NCBI GenBank assembly: GCA_021323255.1
Contig: JAJTCL010000062.1
Span: 1-22,466, forward strand
Source: Propionibacteriaceae bacterium
GTDB lineage: Bacteria; Actinomycetota; Actinomycetes; Propionibacteriales; Propionibacteriaceae
Reading direction: 5' to 3'
DNA length: 22,466 nt
Positions 14,888-22,466 of this stretch are shown here, in pieces (the first letter of the stretch is position 1; every line of letters starts with the position of its first letter). Below the pieces are notes generated by a model. That model did no database searches, was not told where the DNA came from, and was given only the letters and a program-made list of their open reading frames with translations. The position numbers were made by a program, and so were the translations under genes.

Positions 14888-16246
14888 CTAGGGACCCTCC
14901 CGTAGTGCGGTGAGCACGTGCACGGCGAGAGGATCTCGCTTTCCCTTCAGTTGAAGGTCTCCCAACGGCGTCGTGACCGCCTCGGGGAGCATCGCCTTGG
15001 TGTCTGGGCCGATCGCCACACCACCCGCCGGCGCCTGGCTCTCGATGCGGGCGGCGATGTTGACGGTGTCACCCACGATCGTGTGGGTACGTCCGCCCTG
15101 GGCACCCAGCAAACTCACCGAGACTGGTCCGGAGTTGATCCCAACCCGGAACCGCGGCCAGTCAGGATGATCTTTCAGAAGGCGAGCGGTCGCTTTCTGG
15201 AGCGCGAGGCCGGCGCCTGCTGCACGTTTCGCATGATCAGGCTGATCACCGCGCTTGTTGAAGGTCACCATGAGCGCGTCTCCGATGATCCGGTCGACAT
15301 CGCCGCCGTAGGGTGTCTTGACCGCCGGCACCGCAGCCGCGAAGCACTCGTTGAGCATCCTCGTCACCTCTTCGGGCTGGTGCGTCTCGGAGAAAGCGGT
15401 GAACCCCTGCAGGTCGGCAAACAACACGCTGATGTCACGGTTACCGGCGCTGGTTTGTGAAAGATAGAGCTCTGCGAACCGCTCCTCGCGCCAGGAGGCG
15501 CGGGCGCTCAGGGCGACGAGACCAAATGCGGCAAGAAGCAGCACGTGCCACTCCCACCACGAAAGGCGCCAGTTGCGGGCAAAGACAATTGCGATCATGG
15601 ACTCCGCGAGGAGGATGAACGCCGATGGCACGGCCAACAACATCAAGGAGGGTTGGCGACGCCACAGCTGGATGTAGCGCACTGCGCTCCATGCGTAGAG
15701 CAGTACCGCGGGCACCGCGAGCCAAAGCGGCAAGCCCTCGGCGAACTGTGGCGGGCGGTTGAGCGGCGGCAGCTCAGCAACAGACCACACTCCCCACAGG
15801 ACCATCAGGCCAAGTAGTGCCAGTCGTAGGCGTTTACCGAGCCGCACGTTGCGGACCGCGCCATCCCCAGACAGTTCCCGTGTCGACAGCGCCGCGAATA
15901 TTGATCCGAGGGCGACGCCCACCGGAGTGGCAATCGCGAAACCGGTGTTGCTCTTGGCAAGCAAGATACCCGGAGTCGCCAGTGCGTGCAGCGCGAGGAA
16001 TCCGGCCGAGGACAAGAACGCGAGCGAGACGTAGAGCAGGCGTGCATCCCCGCGGCGTCCCGCCGCCTCGCCCGTTGCGTACGCCAGCACGGCCGAGATG
16101 ATCGCCGTACCCAGCACCAACCAGAAGTGCGCGGGATGATTCTCCCACCGGATGTCGAGGCCGGGCCGTCGGAGCAGGAGCAGCAGACCGAGCAGTGGCA
16201 CCGCCAAGATCCCGGCAGTCAGGCCGATACGCGTTGCGGCGCGCAT
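14888..16246 (-). CDS. Membrane-anchored class III adenylate/guanylate cyclase
   Basis: This is a 452-residue protein. About eight membrane helices fill residues 1-250. A class III cyclase domain follows: first metal Asp in SVLFADLQGFT (about 275), second metal Asp in DRIIGDALMVTF (about 322), and VGDTVNIAARIES (about 394) with the transition-state Asn and Arg. The usual substrate Lys just before IGD is Arg, and the second purine-contact position is Thr, as in many bacterial adenylyl cyclases; ATP is the likelier substrate, not proven. ATG 16246 has GAGGTG upstream, located within the end of the preceding gene. Only 12 bp separate it from the flavoprotein gene, so the two form an operon. Confidence 0.93.
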   Translation of the reverse strand: MRAATRIGLTAGILAVPLLGLLLLLRRPGLDIRWENHPAHFWLVLGTAIISAVLAYATGEAAGRRGDARLLYVSLAFLSSAGFLALHALATPGILLAKSNTGFAIATPVGVALGSIFAALSTRELSGDGAVRNVRLGKRLRLALLGLMVLWGVWSVAELPPLNRPPQFAEGLPLWLAVPAVLLYAWSAVRYIQLWRRQPSLMLLAVPSAFILLAESMIAIVFARNWRLSWWEWHVLLLAAFGLVALSARASWREERFAELYLSQTSAGNRDISVLFADLQGFTAFSETHQPEEVTRMLNECFAAAVPAVKTPYGGDVDRIIGDALMVTFNKRGDQPDHAKRAAGAGLALQKATARLLKDHPDWPRFRVGINSGPVSVSLLGAQGGRTHTIVGDTVNIAARIESQAPAGGVAIGPDTKAMLPEAVTTPLGDLQLKGKRDPLAVHVLTALREGP

Positions 16247-16258
16247 GGATCAATCACC

Positions 16259-17956
16259 TCAGCTCTGCGGTGTGGCGAGGAACTGGTGAATTTCCGAGAC
16301 GACAACGGAGCCTTCTCCGACCGCGGATGCCACTCGTTTGACCGAGCCGGAGCGGACGTCTCCGACTGCAAACAGTCCCGGGATACTCGTTTCATGAGGA
16401 TGCGGCGAGCGTGCGAGGTTCCAGGAAGGGCAGGCCGCTGCCTCGGCCCCCGTATAGAGAAAGCCGTAGGAGTCGCGGTCGACCTCAGCAGGAAGCCAGT
16501 CCGTCCGTGGCCTTGCCCCGATCATCACGAAGAGACTCGCCAAGGGCAGGTGCTGCTCCTGCCCGCTCCTGCGGTCGCGCAGTGTTATCCATTCCAGCTG
16601 GCCGTCGCCGTGCCCGCCGACCACTTCGGTGTTCACGTGGACCTTGATCATCGGCAGGGCAGAGATGGCGTCGACCAAGTAGGCCGACATGCTGTCCGAC
16701 AGCTTGGATCCTCTTGCGATCAAGTCCACGGTGGCGCAGTACCTGGCCAGGTGCAGGGCGGCCTGTCCGGCGGAGTTGCCAGCGCCGACAATGCCGGCAC
16801 GTAGACCGGTCAGCGCCTGGGCCGCCGAGACGCTTGATCCGTAATACACACCCTGACCACTGAGCTCCTCCAGGCTCGGGACTCCGATGCGTCGGTACGA
16901 GACTCCGGTCGAGATCACCACTGCACGGGCCCGGACCTCACCGACATCTCCAACCTGTGCCAAGAACCCGCCGCCTTGCGGCGTGAGCCCTTCCACCTCT
17001 CGGGTGACAACGAAGCGGGCGCCGAAAACCCAGGCCTGTTGATACCCGCGCTGCACCAGCTCCGCGCCGCTGAGCCCCCGGGAAAAACCTAGGTAATTCC
17101 GGATCAGGGAACTGGACCCGGCTTGGCCACCGATTGCCTCCCGTTCCACGATGACGGTTCGGATTCCTTCCGATGAGGCGTAGACGGCCGTTCCGAGTCC
17201 CGCTGGTCCTGCCCCGACGACCAACAGATCAAAGTTGCGGTCCACATCGGCCAAGGTCGTCGGAATGCCCCAGGCCTCGAGGATCTCTGCGTCGGTCGGA
17301 TCAATCAGGTGGGTGCCGCCGATGGCTGGCATCCATACCGTCACCTCGCCTTTCGGGTGACCGATCTCCTCCAGAACCTTCTGCCCGAGTTCGGAGGTAC
17401 GGGAACGAAACGTGTGCGGGATGCCATTCCGGCTCAGCAGGTCGCTTACGGCGTACGCGCGTCCGCTGTGCTGCGCTGCCACGACAACGACTTCACGCAT
17501 GTTCGTTGGCTCGCTGCGCGACCATTCCATGACGAACTCGGCGATGACGCGGTGAAACAGCTCGTCGGGCGTGATCCAGGGTTTGAGCACGTAGTAGCTG
17601 ATGTCGCCGACAGCCATGCTCCGCAAGATCTTCTGTGCCGACTCGGGATGTGCCCAAGCGCCCCAAGCCACCAGCAGCGCGCGTTTCGCGTTTGGGTGGA
17701 GACTCCTTGCTGTCTCAAAGATCTTGGCCCGAGCGTCGTCGGAGAACGATTCATCGACCAAGACAACAGCCGCTCTCTCGCCCCGGTCTTTGGCTCCCTG
17801 GAGTGTGCGTACCCCGTCTTCGGGAAGCAGCTCACCGCGTACCCGGAAGTCAGCCCCGAACGCCCGCTGCAGCTCCCCCTCGATCCTTCCCAGCTGACGC
17901 GCGTCTGCATCGACCGCCAACAGCAGCGGCCGGTCACCCCACTCCGCGACAGCCAT
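16259..17956 (-). CDS. Receiver-like domain fused to thioredoxin-reductase-like FAD oxidoreductase
   Basis: This is a 565-residue fusion. Residues 1 to about 130 resemble a response-regulator receiver: acidic residues in LLLAVDADA, Asp68 in VVLVDES and Lys in YYVLKPW. A middle part of about 90 residues is followed by the flavoprotein from about residue 240: FAD motif VVGAGPAGLGTAVYASSEG, NADPH motif GIVGAGNSAGQAALHLAR, and GLFAVGDVRSG near the end. The redox CxxC of thioredoxin reductases is replaced by GVYYGSSVS near residue 370, so it should not reduce thioredoxin in the usual way. CxxC-less TrxR-like proteins with sensory N-termini are known in actinobacteria, some with cNMP-binding domains. 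It is first in an operon with the cyclase. ATG 17956 is 6 nt downstream of TAGCCT, fitting a leaderless message. Confidence 0.9.
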   Translation of the reverse strand: MAVAEWGDRPLLLAVDADARQLGRIEGELQRAFGADFRVRGELLPEDGVRTLQGAKDRGERAAVVLVDESFSDDARAKIFETARSLHPNAKRALLVAWGAWAHPESAQKILRSMAVGDISYYVLKPWITPDELFHRVIAEFVMEWSRSEPTNMREVVVVAAQHSGRAYAVSDLLSRNGIPHTFRSRTSELGQKVLEEIGHPKGEVTVWMPAIGGTHLIDPTDAEILEAWGIPTTLADVDRNFDLLVVGAGPAGLGTAVYASSEGIRTVIVEREAIGGQAGSSSLIRNYLGFSRGLSGAELVQRGYQQAWVFGARFVVTREVEGLTPQGGGFLAQVGDVGEVRARAVVISTGVSYRRIGVPSLEELSGQGVYYGSSVSAAQALTGLRAGIVGAGNSAGQAALHLARYCATVDLIARGSKLSDSMSAYLVDAISALPMIKVHVNTEVVGGHGDGQLEWITLRDRRSGQEQHLPLASLFVMIGARPRTDWLPAEVDRDSYGFLYTGAEAAACPSWNLARSPHPHETSIPGLFAVGDVRSGSVKRVASAVGEGSVVVSEIHQFLATPQS

Positions 17957-17962
17957 GACACC

Positions 17963-17968
17963 AGGCTA
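17963..17968 (-). promoter_or_regulatory. Candidate -10 element (TAGCCT) for the flavoprotein/cyclase operon
   Basis: On the minus strand TAGCCT matches the TANNNT consensus and ends 6 nt before the ATG at 17956, placing the start of transcription at or next to the ATG. There is no ribosome site in between. The -35 region is weak. This is inferred from spacing and the common use of leaderless mRNAs in actinobacteria. Confidence 0.45.
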
Positions 17969-17972
17969 GGCA

Positions 17973-17990
17973 ACAGAGCGATCGCTGTGT
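17973..17990. promoter_or_regulatory. 18-bp near-perfect palindrome, candidate operator
   Basis: ACAGAGCGATCGCTGTGT reads the same on both strands except at one pair of positions (8 of 9 pairs match), centred on GCGATCGC. It lies just upstream of the candidate -10, in the -35/spacer area, so a bound protein would block or recruit polymerase. No specific regulator can be named. Confidence 0.5.
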
Positions 17991-18023
17991 GGAATGGCCC
18001 TCCCCCATCCCGACCGTCACCGA

Positions 18024-18080
18024 AAACTGCGGACAAATTGCAGTCCTGAATCTCTTCAAGATGCAATCTGCCCGCAGTTT
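18024..18080. repeat. Long inverted repeat, 19-bp arms
   Basis: Arm 1 at 18024-18042 begins AAACTGCGG; arm 2 at 18062-18080 ends CCGCAGTTT. The arms match at 17 of 19 positions, both differences being A versus G, so they still form G-U pairs in one transcript orientation. The 19-nt loop holds a second small stem (TGAA, TCTC, TTCA at 18047-18058). It lies between the end of the ABC operon and the promoter of the flavoprotein operon. It may be a terminator, a structured RNA or a palindromic repeat element. Confidence 0.8.
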
Positions 18081-18095
18081 CTCTTGTTCCTCTTT

Positions 18096-18115
18096 CGGTG
18101 CCCTAAAGGGCGACC
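18096..18115 (-). terminator. Probable terminator hairpin of the ABC importer operon
   Basis: CGGTGCCCT, AA, AGGGCGACCG forms a stem of nine pairs with one bulged G. On the minus strand it begins 7 nt after the stop codon of the binding-protein gene. No U-tract follows, which is common for actinobacterial hairpin terminators. Confidence 0.6.
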
Positions 18116-18122
18116 GATGTGA

Positions 18123-19157
18123 TCAGTAACCCAACTGCTGGACTGAGGCCACGTTGTCCTTGGTGACGGTGGTGGCTGGCAGTTCGATATAGCTCGGCAC
18201 CTCGGGCTCCACCAGCTCGCTGAGGCCCTTACGCTCGGCGATCAGCTTGGCCAACGAGACCGCCGACCCAGACATCGAGGGGTTATAGAGGAAGGTTGCC
18301 CGGTACAGGCCGCCTTCGGCGATCAGGTTCATCGCGTCCTTGGAACCACCGGCCCCGGTGATGAACATCTCGTCCTCCCGGTTGGCGGCGCGGATGGCCT
18401 GGACGGCGCCCATGGCCATGTCGTCGTCGTGTGTGTAGACCGCCTTGATGTCTTTCTGGCCTTGGAGCATGGTCTCCATTACCTGCAGGCCCTTGTCGGG
18501 TAGGAAGTCGCCCGGCTGGCTGGCGACGATCTTGATGCCGCCGTTGCACCGCTTGATGCCGTCGGTGAAACCCTTGGTACGCTGCTCGGTCACCGAGATG
18601 CCGGCGACACCCTGGATCTCGACAACGTTGCCCTGGCAGTTCAGCTCGTTGGCGATGAGGTCTGCGGCGGACTTGCCGATGCCGTAGTTGTCGCCGCCGA
18701 TCCAGGTCCGGTATGCCGCCGGCGTGGAGAACTCTCGGTCAACGTTGACGACCGGGATGCCAGACTGCATCGCCTTCTGCGCCACCGGGGTGAGCGGACC
18801 ACCCTCGTGCGGAAGGATGACCAGCACGTCCGGCTTCTGGCTGATGAGTGACTCGACCTGTGAGACCTGAGCGGCCGAGTCGTTGGTGCCCTCGGTAAGG
18901 ATCAGCTCGACCTCCAGCTTGTCCGCGGCAGTACGGGCGTTGTCGGTGATGGCTTTGAGCCAGCCGTGGTCGGCGCCGGGGGCGCTGAAGGCGACCTTGA
19001 CGGGGCGGCCGCTGACGCCGCCGGGTTGCTGAGCCTGCGTGTTCTGCTGCCCAGCCGGCTCTTGTGGCTGCTCAGGTTGCTGAGCCTCCTCGGTGCAGGC
19101 GGTGAGTGCCAGAGTTGTCAGGGCAACCCCGAGGACGAGTATTCGAGGGAGCTTCAT
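18123..19157 (-). CDS. Sugar-type ABC transporter substrate-binding lipoprotein
   Basis: This 344-residue periplasmic-binding-protein-like (Peripla_BP_4, RbsB type) lipoprotein has a signal peptide starting MKLPRILVLGVALTTLALTA with lipobox LTAC, then a Gln/Pro-rich linker of about 30 residues to tether it outside the membrane. The mature domain opens KVAFSAPGADHGWLKAITDN and contains PDVLVILPHEGGPL, VVNVDREF, VVEIQGVAGISVTEQRTKGF and AVYTHDDDMAMGAVQAI, all usual for pentose, hexose or polyol binders. ATG 19157 is set by AAGGAGAG and the signal peptide; the frame remains open to 19214. It is the last gene of the importer operon. The ligand cannot be read from the sequence. Confidence 0.93.
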   Translation of the reverse strand: MKLPRILVLGVALTTLALTACTEEAQQPEQPQEPAGQQNTQAQQPGGVSGRPVKVAFSAPGADHGWLKAITDNARTAADKLEVELILTEGTNDSAAQVSQVESLISQKPDVLVILPHEGGPLTPVAQKAMQSGIPVVNVDREFSTPAAYRTWIGGDNYGIGKSAADLIANELNCQGNVVEIQGVAGISVTEQRTKGFTDGIKRCNGGIKIVASQPGDFLPDKGLQVMETMLQGQKDIKAVYTHDDDMAMGAVQAIRAANREDEMFITGAGGSKDAMNLIAEGGLYRATFLYNPSMSGSAVSLAKLIAERKGLSELVEPEVPSYIELPATTVTKDNVASVQQLGY

Positions 19158-19182
19158 GTGCTCTCCTTTCCTTACTAAATGC

Positions 19183-19199
19183 GGCTCCTCCTGGGAGCC
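19183..19199 (-). promoter_or_regulatory. Hairpin in the permease/binding-protein gap
   Basis: GGCTCC, five bases, GGAGCC gives a 6-bp GC-rich stem in the 72-bp gap between the permease stop and the binding-protein start, 25 nt before the ATG. It could stabilise the binding-protein message or tune its level relative to the membrane components. This is inference from position. Confidence 0.4.
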
Positions 19200-19229
19200 T
19201 GGGCGGCGGAACAAAGACGGTAGGGCCGA

Positions 19230-20192
19230 TCAATCGCGGCGCTGCAGCGCCACGGCGACCAGGATGAGTAGGCCCTTGACGACGCCTTGGATCTCGGTAG
19301 GCATGTTGAGCAGGTTCAGCAGGTTGAAGATCAGGCCGAAGGTGATCACGCCGAAGAAGGTGCCCGTCACCGTCGCCTTGCCGCCGGTCAGCGCGGTCCC
19401 GCCAATGACCACGGCGGCGATCGCGTCCAGCTCGACCAGGTTCCCCACGACCGGTGAAGCGCTGGCTAGTCTCCCCGAGAGCAGGATGGCCGAAATCCCA
19501 ACGCACAGCCCGGTGAGCACATAGACCGCGAAGATCACCCGACCGGGACGAATGCCCGCGATCCGGGCGGCGCTGCGGTTTCCGCCGACAGCGACCGCTC
19601 GTCGGCCGAATGTGGTCCGGTTCAACACCACCCAGCCGACGACGGCGACGATGACGAAGATCAGAGCAGGAACAGGTATGCCGAGCACCCGCCCGCTGCC
19701 GAACCATTGCAGGATGTCCAGTTCGATCAGGCTGATGGGCGTCCGCTCAGCCATCCACAAAGCCAAGCCGCGGGCTATGGTCAGCATGGCCAGGGTTGCG
19801 ATGAACGGGACCACCTTGCCCCAGACGATGGCCGCGCCGTTGATCGCGCCGATCAGTAATGCCATGGCGAGGGCGCCGATCATGAACATCCATGAGCCGT
19901 ACGGCATCAACAGCCCTCCGGCAATGCTTGCCGCAGCTAGCGCCGACCCGACCGACAGGTCGATGCCTCCGGTGGCGATCACGAACGTCATGCCGATGGC
20001 GATGATGCCAGTGATGCTGGCTTGGGTGAGCACGTTGAGCAGGTTGTCGCTGGTCAGGAAGACGCCAGGCCTGATGATCACCCCCACAATGATCAGAGCA
20101 ATGATCACAATCGGCAGCACCAGCTCCTGGACGGGCACTTGGCGCAAGCGGCCCCGAGCGTCGACCGCGGTGGTGTCGGTGTCGACGGCCAT
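19230..20192 (-). CDS. Sugar-type ABC transporter permease (RbsC/BPD_transp_2 family)
   Basis: This 320-residue membrane permease has about eight to ten helices. It carries the family pattern FLTSDNLLNVLTQASITGII, GMTFVIATGGIDLSVGS, GLLMPYG, NRTTFGRRAVAVGGNRSAAR with the cytoplasmic ATPase-coupling region, and GGTALTGGKATVTGTFFGV. All match RbsC/XylH-type permeases of the carbohydrate uptake transporter 2 class, which act as dimers. ATG 20192 follows GAGGAA; the longer frame to 20297 only reads through the end of the ATPase gene. It starts 4 bp after the ATPase stop, indicating coupled translation. Confidence 0.95.
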   Translation of the reverse strand: MAVDTDTTAVDARGRLRQVPVQELVLPIVIIALIIVGVIIRPGVFLTSDNLLNVLTQASITGIIAIGMTFVIATGGIDLSVGSALAAASIAGGLLMPYGSWMFMIGALAMALLIGAINGAAIVWGKVVPFIATLAMLTIARGLALWMAERTPISLIELDILQWFGSGRVLGIPVPALIFVIVAVVGWVVLNRTTFGRRAVAVGGNRSAARIAGIRPGRVIFAVYVLTGLCVGISAILLSGRLASASPVVGNLVELDAIAAVVIGGTALTGGKATVTGTFFGVITFGLIFNLLNLLNMPTEIQGVVKGLLILVAVALQRRD

Positions 20193-20196
20193 TTCC

Positions 20197-21714
20197 TCAC
20201 CCTGCTTTCGTTGTGTGATGAACCGGGACGGCCGACTGCAGCACGTCCTCCTCGGTGCTGGTCGCGCCGTCGAGTTCGTCGACAATGTGACCCTCACGCA
20301 TCACCAGTACGCGGTGGCAGAAGCCGAGCAGCTCGGCCAGCTCACTGGAGACCATGACGATGCCGATGCCGTTTGCAGCCAAGTCGGCGATCACTCGGTA
20401 GATCTCCGACCGGGCGCCAACATCGACGCCACGAGTCGGCTCGTCCAGTAACAGCACGCGGCAGGAGCGCAACAGCCAGCGGGCCAGGACCGCCTTCTGC
20501 TGGTTGCCCCCGGAGAAAAGCCGCGCCGCACGCTCAGGCGCATCGGGCTGGGTGTTCAGTGACCGTAGATGGCGGGCGGCGTCGCGGCGCTCACTGGCCA
20601 AATCAGTGAACGGGCCGCGCCGGAACCGGCTGAGGTCCGCGATCGAGGTATTGCGGACCATGCTCCAGTCCAGCCACAGCCCCTCGGACTTTCGCTCTTC
20701 TGGCGCCAGGCCGAGGCCTGCCCGGATAGCCAGGTCCGGCCTGCCGGGCGGGAGTCGTCGACCACCGACCTCCACCTCGCCAGACTGGACAGGATCCAGG
20801 CCGTAGATCAGGCGCAGCAGTTCGGTACGGCCTGAGCCGACCAGCCCGGCCAGACCGAGGATCTCGCCCTCGCGCAGCGTGAACGAGGCATCGACGACGT
20901 CCGGCGTGCGGGTCAGCCCCCGCACCTCCAGCACGGTCGTGTCGCGGGACGGGCCGCGGTCAGGGAACAGCGCCTCCATGCGCCCGCCGACCATGTGTCT
21001 GATCAGGGTGTCGACGGGCGTGTCCGGGGGTAGCTCGGTGGCTACCGTCCGGCCCTCCTTCAGCACCGTTACGACGTCGCCCAGTTGTCCAACCTCGCCG
21101 AGCCGGTGCGAGATCCAGATGACTCCGACTCCTTCGGCGGTGAGCCGTCGCACCACCCCGAACAACGCTTCCACCTCGACGTCATCTAGCACCGCCGATG
21201 GTTCGTCGAGGATCAGCAGCTTGGCTGAGTGGGAAAGCGCTCGGGCCATTGAGACCACCTGCTGCTGCGCCGGCCGCAGGGTGCTGACCTCCGCCGTCGG
21301 AGAGATGCCCTCGTCCCCGAGCCGGGCGAACAGCGCCTTGGTCTCGCGGTGCATCGCCGCCCGGTTCAGCAGCGGACCACGCTTGTGCTCGTGGCCCAGA
21401 AAAACGTTGTTCGCGACCGACAGGTGCGGAACGAGGTCCAGCTCCTGGTAGATAGTGGCGATGCCGCGGGCGATTGACGCATTCGGATCCCCGACCGGTA
21501 GCAGGTCGCCTTCAAACCGAACTTCGCCCGCAGTCGGCTCCACCAGCCCGGAAACGCACTTGATCAGCGTCGACTTGCCGGCGCCATTCTGGCCGATAAG
21601 GCAATGCACCTGACCGCTGGTCACCGTCAGGTCGACGCCGCCGAGGGCACGTACACCGGGATAGTCCTTGACCAGCCCGCGAACCTCCAGCAACGGGCCA
21701 GATGCGTCGCTCAT
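20197..21714 (-). CDS. Sugar-type ABC transporter ATP-binding protein with two ABC domains
   Basis: This 505-residue tandem ATPase is of the RbsA/MglA type and powers the importer. Domain 1 has Walker A GQNGAGKST (residues 41-49), Walker B LLILDEPSAVLDD and a signature region reading LRPAQQQVVSMARAL, where LSxGxxQ is usual. Domain 2 has the expected degenerate Walker A GLVGSGRTELLRL, signature LFSGGNQQKAVLARWL and Walker B VLLLDEPTRGVDVG. In this class domain 1 normally supplies the better Walker A and domain 2 the better signature, so the variant signature in domain 1 is acceptable. ATG 21714 has GGAGGAG upstream. It is the first gene of the importer operon and divergent from the oxidoreductase. 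Confidence 0.96.
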   Translation of the reverse strand: MSDASGPLLEVRGLVKDYPGVRALGGVDLTVTSGQVHCLIGQNGAGKSTLIKCVSGLVEPTAGEVRFEGDLLPVGDPNASIARGIATIYQELDLVPHLSVANNVFLGHEHKRGPLLNRAAMHRETKALFARLGDEGISPTAEVSTLRPAQQQVVSMARALSHSAKLLILDEPSAVLDDVEVEALFGVVRRLTAEGVGVIWISHRLGEVGQLGDVVTVLKEGRTVATELPPDTPVDTLIRHMVGGRMEALFPDRGPSRDTTVLEVRGLTRTPDVVDASFTLREGEILGLAGLVGSGRTELLRLIYGLDPVQSGEVEVGGRRLPPGRPDLAIRAGLGLAPEERKSEGLWLDWSMVRNTSIADLSRFRRGPFTDLASERRDAARHLRSLNTQPDAPERAARLFSGGNQQKAVLARWLLRSCRVLLLDEPTRGVDVGARSEIYRVIADLAANGIGIVMVSSELAELLGFCHRVLVMREGHIVDELDGATSTEEDVLQSAVPVHHTTKAG

Positions 21715-21925
21715 CTGCTCCTCCGGTATCCGCTAGGCCCGTCGACACGCCTCGCGGCACGCACACACCGTAGCTGGGACTGAAGCTACCTAGGCTCGGT
21801 ATGTCCTGCAGCAAATTCGTCGTCACAACTTGGTCACACGGATCACTGAGCTCAACGCCCACCCCGGCGTTGGCCATCGTCCCTCGCGTATCGCCCCCGC
21901 AGCGAGACGGCATTACCGTTTCCGC
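21715..21925. promoter_or_regulatory. Divergent control region of importer operon and oxidoreductase
   Basis: This 211-bp region separates the divergent starts. It contains two perfect inverted repeats: GTAGCT/AGCTAC at 21770-21789 (8-nt spacer) and CAACGCC/GGCGTTG at 21853-21872 (6-nt spacer). Either could bind a sugar-responsive repressor controlling both directions. No classical LacI-type operator or clear -35/-10 pair was recognised. Confidence 0.45.
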
Positions 21926-22466
21926 GTGACCACTTTCGCGCTGATCGGCAGTGGCTGGCGGGCGCGGATGTTCCTCAAGGTGGCGGGTGAGCTGGGCACG
22001 ATCCGCTGCGGAGGGGTAGTGGTGCGGACCCGGCGCCGCCTGGAAGTGCCAACTTTCACATCGCTTGACGCGTGTCTGCGCGAGCTCCCCGTCGACTTCG
22101 TGCTAACCGCTACGCCGGGGTCTGTCACGCCGCAGGTCATCACCGATGCTGTTGACCGAGGGCTGCCGGTGCTGGCTGAGACCCCACCCGCCGCTGATCT
22201 CGACGGGCTTCGCACGCTGTGGTCGGCGGTGGGCGACTCCGGGCTGGTCCAGGTGGCTGAGCAGTACCCGATGATGCCTTCGCACGCCGCCCGCGCGGCC
22301 CTTGTGACCACCGGCGCCATCGGTACGCCCACCCAGGTACAGGTCTCCTCCACCCAGCAGTACCACGCCGTTGCACTGATGCGGGGCCTGCTCGCCGCCG
22401 GCCGGGGGTCAGTCGCAGTTCGGGCCACTCGGTTCACCGCACCACTCATCCATCCGTTGAGCCGTA
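21926..22466 (+). CDS. Gfo/Idh/MocA-type oxidoreductase, 3' end outside window
   Basis: This frame begins at GTG 21926 and stays open to the edge (180 codons). It opens MTTFALIGSGWRARMF, a Rossmann GxGxxxxxF nucleotide-binding turn. The sequence DFVLTATPGSVTPQVITDAV and GLPVLAETPPA follow, matching the conserved 'V..TP...H' and 'EKP' blocks of Gfo/Idh/MocA NAD(P)-dependent sugar oxidoreductases, with ETP in place of EKP. AEQYPMMPSHAAR and GAIGTPTQVQVSS correspond to the start of the C-terminal sheet domain. The EKP lysine usually takes part in catalysis, so its absence here is notable. No ribosome site is evident. Divergence from the sugar importer suggests it acts on the imported compound. 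Confidence 0.85.
   Translation, partial: MTTFALIGSGWRARMFLKVAGELGTIRCGGVVVRTRRRLEVPTFTSLDACLRELPVDFVLTATPGSVTPQVITDAVDRGLPVLAETPPAADLDGLRTLWSAVGDSGLVQVAEQYPMMPSHAARAALVTTGAIGTPTQVQVSSTQQYHAVALMRGLLAAGRGSVAVRATRFTAPLIHPLSR

Overview
The window looks like chromosomal DNA of a high-GC Gram-positive bacterium (Actinomycetota). The evidence is high-GC coding sequence throughout, frequent GTG and TTG starts, GTGA start/stop overlaps, a TANNNT-type promoter candidate, and family content: SWIM-SNF2 helicase, sucrase/ferredoxin-like protein, DUF1304, an actinobacterial LuxR type, and receiver/TrxR-like fusions. I cannot name a genus from the sequence alone. I see no rRNA, tRNA, CRISPR array, prophage or intact insertion sequence.

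Layout. 1-249: no supported gene. 250-3504 (-): large SWIM-SNF2 helicase. 3697-6048 (+): a small ORF built of Gly-Gly-Ala-Asp repeats, overlapped in another frame by a JmjC/cupin oxygenase, which is coupled by a GTGA overlap to a sucrase/ferredoxin-like protein. 6157-6948 (+): an SRPBCC protein and a decayed YdeI-like gene. 6989-8236 (-): flavohemoprotein, divergent from a DHFR/RibD-like reductase (8419-8979, +). That reductase ends head to head with a TspO-like membrane protein (8980-9759, -).

9900-13125 is a decay zone. An ECF sigma factor gene is cut in two by an inversion of about 260 bp. Its downstream membrane protein is intact, and a lipoprotein alpha/beta hydrolase is frameshifted. 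After an intact DUF1304 gene comes a LuxR-type regulator with two single-base frameshifts. 13115-14827 (-) holds an aldo/keto reductase and a VOC protein.

14888-17956 (-) is a two-gene operon: a receiver-like/thioredoxin-reductase-like flavoprotein without the CxxC motif, followed by a membrane class III nucleotidyl cyclase. A palindrome lies in its putative promoter, and a long inverted repeat separates it from the next unit. 18123-21714 (-) is a complete sugar-type ABC importer operon (ATPase, permease, lipoprotein binding protein). It is divergent from a Gfo/Idh/MocA oxidoreductase that runs off the right edge, which suggests one uptake and catabolism locus.

The items most worth following up are the inverted sigma factor, the out-of-frame GGAD-repeat/oxygenase overlap, the cyclase/flavoprotein operon with its palindrome, and the 19-bp-arm inverted repeat at 18024-18080.
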